DNA of 9,242 bases, from the NCBI GenBank assembly GCA_029250385.1, contig JAQXFJ010000086.1, forward strand, positions 1 to 9,242, read 5' to 3'. The position numbers were made by a program, and so were the translations under genes. Position 1 is the stretch's first letter, and every line of letters starts with the position of its first letter. Positions 6,569-9,242 of the stretch are shown piece after piece. This stretch comes from Candidatus Poseidoniaceae archaeon (lineage in GTDB: Archaea; Thermoplasmatota; Poseidoniia; Poseidoniales; Poseidoniaceae). The notes below the pieces were generated by a model that worked only from the letters and a program-made list of their open reading frames with translations, did no database searches and had not been told where the DNA came from.

Positions 6569-6574
6569 TTAATT
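6569..6574 (+). promoter_or_regulatory. Possible TATA-like box for the GST-like gene
   Basis: TTAATT is centred about 26 bases before the GST ATG. That is the spacing expected for an archaeal TATA box driving a leaderless message starting at the ATG. There is no Shine-Dalgarno sequence in front of the gene, which agrees with a leaderless transcript. The element is short and AT-rich, so it may be chance. Confidence 0.3.
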
Positions 6575-6597
6575 GACTAAGCATTTATCGAAAGCAC

Positions 6598-7263
6598 ATG
6601 CACGAACTAATCTACTTTGAATCGCCTGGATATGCTGAGCCCACTAGACTTTGTTTGGAGTTGTCTGGCCTACCATGGAAAAATACCACAGTTGAATGGG
6701 ATGGATATCAGGAGTTGAAAAATAACGGGGAGTTACCATGGGGTTACTTGCCGGTATTGAAAACTCCTAGTGGAACAATCGCTGAATCTGGGGCGTTAAT
6801 GCGCTATGCTGCATCAATAGCTGGATTAGAGCCTGAAGATCTTTACATGAGAGGAAAGGTTGATGAAATTATCGAGTTGATTAATGGATGGCGTGTGCAC
6901 TTTACCCCAACTTTTTACATTGATGATGTTGATGAAAAGGCTGCTGCGAGAAAGGCTTTGTTTGCTGAAGGTGGTAAAATTGATTTGGGGTTAAGAGACT
7001 TGGAGTCGTTGATTAAGTCTTCAACAACGGGTTGGGTTGCCAACACCGATAATATTAGTCTGGCAGATGTCAAGGCTTTCCTCAATACTTTCATGATGTT
7101 TTCTGGACAGTTTGACGGTATTGATGCTGAAATGATTAAACCATATCCGGTGCTTCTTGAATATCACAGTTATGTTGCTAATGAGCCTAGAATAAAATCA
7201 TACTATGACAGAGATGATGATTTGCGTTGGGTATTCAAACCGGGTGCCTTCGATAATAATTGA
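6598..7263 (+). CDS. Glutathione S-transferase-like protein
   Basis: This 221-residue protein fits a full-length soluble GST. The thioredoxin-like N-terminal domain opens with IYFESPGYAEPTRL, resembling sigma-class GSTs, with Y6 as candidate catalytic tyrosine. LPVL at 51-54 holds the cis-proline P52, and AESGALMRYAA has E63 and S64, the usual contacts for the gamma-glutamyl part of glutathione. The helical C-terminal domain carries the folding motif SLAD (S154, D157). No signal peptide is present, so it is cytoplasmic. GSTs conjugate thiols to electrophiles or reduce peroxides. The substrate is unknown, and since most archaea lack glutathione the thiol used is also open. It lies 50 bases after the N-terminal-His gene on the same strand. 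GST genes are common in bacteria and rare in archaea, so horizontal acquisition is plausible, though codon choice does not obviously differ from its neighbours. Confidence 0.9.
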   Translation: MHELIYFESPGYAEPTRLCLELSGLPWKNTTVEWDGYQELKNNGELPWGYLPVLKTPSGTIAESGALMRYAASIAGLEPEDLYMRGKVDEIIELINGWRVHFTPTFYIDDVDEKAAARKALFAEGGKIDLGLRDLESLIKSSTTGWVANTDNISLADVKAFLNTFMMFSGQFDGIDAEMIKPYPVLLEYHSYVANEPRIKSYYDRDDDLRWVFKPGAFDNN

Positions 7264-7340
7264 ACGGTTATGGCCTAGCCTTCAATAACTGGGCACATCT
7301 CATCTTGGTCACAATAAATTATCGAATTGGCCCATAGATA

Positions 7341-7360
7341 TTTATTTCTAATTTTCTTCT
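7341..7360 (+). terminator. T-rich probable archaeal terminator after the GST-like gene
   Basis: Fourteen of twenty bases are T, in runs of three to four, about 80 bases after the GST stop. Archaeal transcription commonly ends at T-rich tracts without a hairpin, and no strong stem precedes this one. Position and composition fit, but nothing confirms use. Confidence 0.35.
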
Positions 7361-7411
7361 CCCGCTTATTCTTGCAATATATTCTAGTTGCTACAACAAT
7401 CATATTCTCAA

Positions 7412-7419
7412 TTATATAT
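7412..7419 (+). promoter_or_regulatory. TATA-like box for the M28 peptidase gene
   Basis: TTATATAT is the clearest TATA-like sequence in any gap of this window. A start of transcription about 25 bases downstream would fall near 7440, leaving a leader of about 58 bases before the ATG at 7498. That predicted start lies inside the palindrome at 7437-7454. Confidence 0.45.
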
Positions 7420-7436
7420 TGTCTATGGTACTAGAT

Positions 7437-7454
7437 AAATCAATTGATTGATTT
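7437..7454. repeat. Perfect 8-bp inverted repeat, candidate operator
   Basis: AAATCAAT and ATTGATTT are exact reverse complements separated by TG. The compact 18-base dyad looks like a binding site for a dimeric regulator. It overlaps the transcription start predicted from the upstream TATA-like box, where a bound protein would block initiation. All bases of the arms were checked by eye. AT-rich gaps do produce such symmetry by chance at a low rate. Confidence 0.45.
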
Positions 7455-7497
7455 GTTAGCAAATGACCGATGGGTTGAGAAATAGGATAGAATAGCG

Positions 7498-9242
7498 ATG
7501 GTTATGTTGGGAAGGAGTTCGTCTCGGGCTGTGCTTCTTGTTTTGTTAATGTTTAGTGCCGCGTTCTCTGGTTGTTTTGGAGAAAATGAGAGCACGAAGG
7601 TGAGCTCTTCGGAAGATGTTGTAGTTACTCCAGAAATTTTAGTAGGGGGTGTTTTTCAAGGCGTTACTATAGCTGCCCAGAAAGATCTTTCAGCTTTTAT
7701 TCCATATTTAATTATGAATAAAGATACGGGTTTCGTACAAAATTCAACGGTTGTTGATTTGTCTGCTGGTGAGTCTGTTTTGCTGAGTGTACTTGCCCCG
7801 CCAAGAGCTGATATGGCTGTAATATTGATTGGCGAGTATGGCAGAGATAGTTGGCCGGTTCGTTCTGTTGATGAGTCTTGGAAAACTTGGTACCAACGTG
7901 GTGGAGAAGAGATGAAAGATAACCCTGGTGTCACTAGAATTGCTGGATCAAATAGATCTATTGATACTGTAGTCAATACAAATTCTAGCGTTGGCCCGGC
8001 TGTTGTAGTGAAACTACCTATCGAGCGACAAATGGCAGCCGCATATAGTGAGGCAGATGGTGGTAGACATTCTACTGGTGTTGTCGATGGACGTACTACT
8101 TTCAACTATCTCAGTTTAATGTCTGATGAAAGTAACGATATTACAGATTTAGCAGATGGGGCTAATGGCTACCTTGATAGGTGGGCTGGACAAGGTAATG
8201 CGGCATACGAAGATGCTGCACAATATCTCATACAAACATTGGAAAGTTTTGGTTTGGAAGTAATAACTCAGAGATTTGTCTACGATTCACTTATGACTGG
8301 GGCACAGAATCCAGAAGCATACAACATATGTGGATACAGGTTTGGAACTGTTGACCCAGATAAGTGGATGGTTTTCGGGGCCCATTTTGATATTGCTCCA
8401 CCAGTAAATGGTGGTATGCTTGACCCACATATATTTGGTAGAACATACGGTACTAGAGTTGGTGCTTATGATAATACAGCAGGAACCAGTATGGTTTTGA
8501 CTGTCGCTGAAGCAATGGCTACATATGATACTAGGAATACTATGGTTTTCTGTCTATGGTCTGGTGAGGAAGGAGGAAAGCGCGGTAGTGATTTCTGGAC
8601 CGATTATTGGGTTAAGGAAGATAATCCTGATGTTGAAGTTACTAATTATGTCAATCTAGACATGGCAGGAGTAAACTGGCCTGGTGGCGGCGGTGCGCCG
8701 TGTGGTAACGGACATGGTGGGGGAGATGGAAATTGTGATCCTGAACCTGAAATAGACCCTGATGGTTATCCTAAAGACTCTGAGGTATGGCCAATGAGAG
8801 TGTATATCGGACCTAGTTTAGATCATGATGTGATGAATCAGCCAGAAATGGTTGGATTAGCTATGTGGATTGGTTCTGATGCTATTGGTGTTGAGGAACA
8901 AATGTCGCCGTTAATTGGTGAGGGTTATGATGCTACGACGTGGAAGGTGGATGATTGGGTGGATAAAGATCGGCCTGAAATTATTGTTTATGAAGATACA
9001 ACGGCAAGATCTGATCACGCAACATTCCAAGATAACTTAGGTACTGTTACTATGGGTTTTGGTGGGTTGGTTGATGGTTATTGGTGTTATCACCAAACCT
9101 GCGACACAATAGATGAAATGATTGATTGGATGGATACCACTGGTAAGGATTACGGAGAAGAGCAAAGTGGGACAAGTAACCTAGTTGATGCTCTTGACAC
9201 GATTACTTGGTGGGCAACATATTCATTCTTCCATTTAGATGA
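7498..9242 (+). CDS. M28-family zinc aminopeptidase lipoprotein (3' end outside window)
   Basis: The frame is open from the ATG at 7498 to the window end, giving 581 residues without a stop, so the C-terminus is missing. A TAG lies five codons upstream, so this is the first possible start; M3 at 7504 is an alternative. The N-terminus is a lipoprotein signal with a basic start, hydrophobic core and lipobox AFSGC, C26 being the anchor. About 200 residues of unrecognised N-terminal domain follow. The peptidase domain shows the paired-zinc set in order: H296 in GAHFD with D298, bridging D325 in AYDNTAGT, catalytic base E357 and ligand E358 in SGEEGG, D388 in NLDMAG, then SDHATF (506-511) and H532 in CYHQTCDT. 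Spacings match M28 aminopeptidases except for a long insert between D388 and H506. It probably trims peptides outside the membrane for nutrient uptake. The N-terminal domain's role is unknown. Confidence 0.93.
   Translation, partial: MVMLGRSSSRAVLLVLLMFSAAFSGCFGENESTKVSSSEDVVVTPEILVGGVFQGVTIAAQKDLSAFIPYLIMNKDTGFVQNSTVVDLSAGESVLLSVLAPPRADMAVILIGEYGRDSWPVRSVDESWKTWYQRGGEEMKDNPGVTRIAGSNRSIDTVVNTNSSVGPAVVVKLPIERQMAAAYSEADGGRHSTGVVDGRTTFNYLSLMSDESNDITDLADGANGYLDRWAGQGNAAYEDAAQYLIQTLESFGLEVITQRFVYDSLMTGAQNPEAYNICGYRFGTVDPDKWMVFGAHFDIAPPVNGGMLDPHIFGRTYGTRVGAYDNTAGTSMVLTVAEAMATYDTRNTMVFCLWSGEEGGKRGSDFWTDYWVKEDNPDVEVTNYVNLDMAGVNWPGGGGAPCGNGHGGGDGNCDPEPEIDPDGYPKDSEVWPMRVYIGPSLDHDVMNQPEMVGLAMWIGSDAIGVEEQMSPLIGEGYDATTWKVDDWVDKDRPEIIVYEDTTARSDHATFQDNLGTVTMGFGGLVDGYWCYHQTCDTIDEMIDWMDTTGKDYGEEQSGTSNLVDALDTITWWATYSFFHLD

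Larger units (their letters stand above)
7264..7497. other. Intergenic region between the GST-like and M28 genes
   Basis: This is the largest gap in the window, 234 AT-rich bases. I see no convincing small gene and no RNA gene in it. It contains a T-rich stretch that could end the GST message, one good TATA-like box, and an 18-base symmetric element, listed separately. Confidence 0.6.

Noticed and set aside
6561..6584. Small symmetric sequence AGTC...GACT before the GST gene
   Set aside because: The arms are only four bases, well within chance for an AT-rich gap.
7656..8105. 149-codon open frame on the minus strand
   Set aside because: It lies wholly inside the M28 gene, whose signal peptide and zinc motifs are clear, and its translation shows no recognisable motif.

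Overview
The window looks like a chromosomal segment of a planktonic marine archaeon, most likely a Marine Group II/III-type euryarchaeon (Poseidoniales-like). This placement is inference. It rests on the moderately AT-rich coding style, short intergenic gaps, near absence of strong Shine-Dalgarno sites, possible TATA-like elements about 26 bases before some starts, GTG start use, and several secreted proteins anchored as lipoproteins or by one membrane helix. There is no rRNA, tRNA, mobile element, CRISPR array or phage signature. No intergenic gap exceeds 235 bases.

Layout. (1) Bases 3-2356, plus strand: a tight four-gene run with the 3' end of katG (catalase-peroxidase), a PerR-type Fur-family regulator, an SDR oxidoreductase, and an unrecognised small protein whose GTG start overlaps the SDR stop. 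This reads as a peroxide-response operon. (2) Bases 2353-5722, minus strand: a DDAH-family amidinohydrolase, a Sco1/SenC copper-chaperone lipoprotein, and a large exported LVIVD-type beta-propeller. The last two are 9 bases apart and clearly form one unit. (3) Bases 5795-9242, plus strand, diverging from the propeller gene: an exported single-pass membrane protein predicted to start with histidine after signal cleavage, a glutathione S-transferase-like protein, and an M28-family zinc aminopeptidase lipoprotein that runs off the window end.

How the parts may fit. The katG-perR pair is a recognisable regulator-target arrangement, and the regulator keeps every residue of the PerR metal and peroxide site. 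The most interesting stretch is the divergent pair around 5723-5794. On one side a Sco protein, normally a copper chaperone for cytochrome oxidase, is paired with a histidine-rich propeller and no oxidase gene. On the other side is an exported protein with a candidate copper-binding N-terminal histidine. I suggest an extracytoplasmic copper protein system. A bacterial precedent is the copper-dependent methanethiol oxidase (SBP56) propeller, encoded beside a SCO1/SenC gene. The substrate here is unknown and the copper link is inference.

Two short symmetric DNA elements, at 3207-3233 and 7437-7454, lie in intergenic gaps and could be operators.
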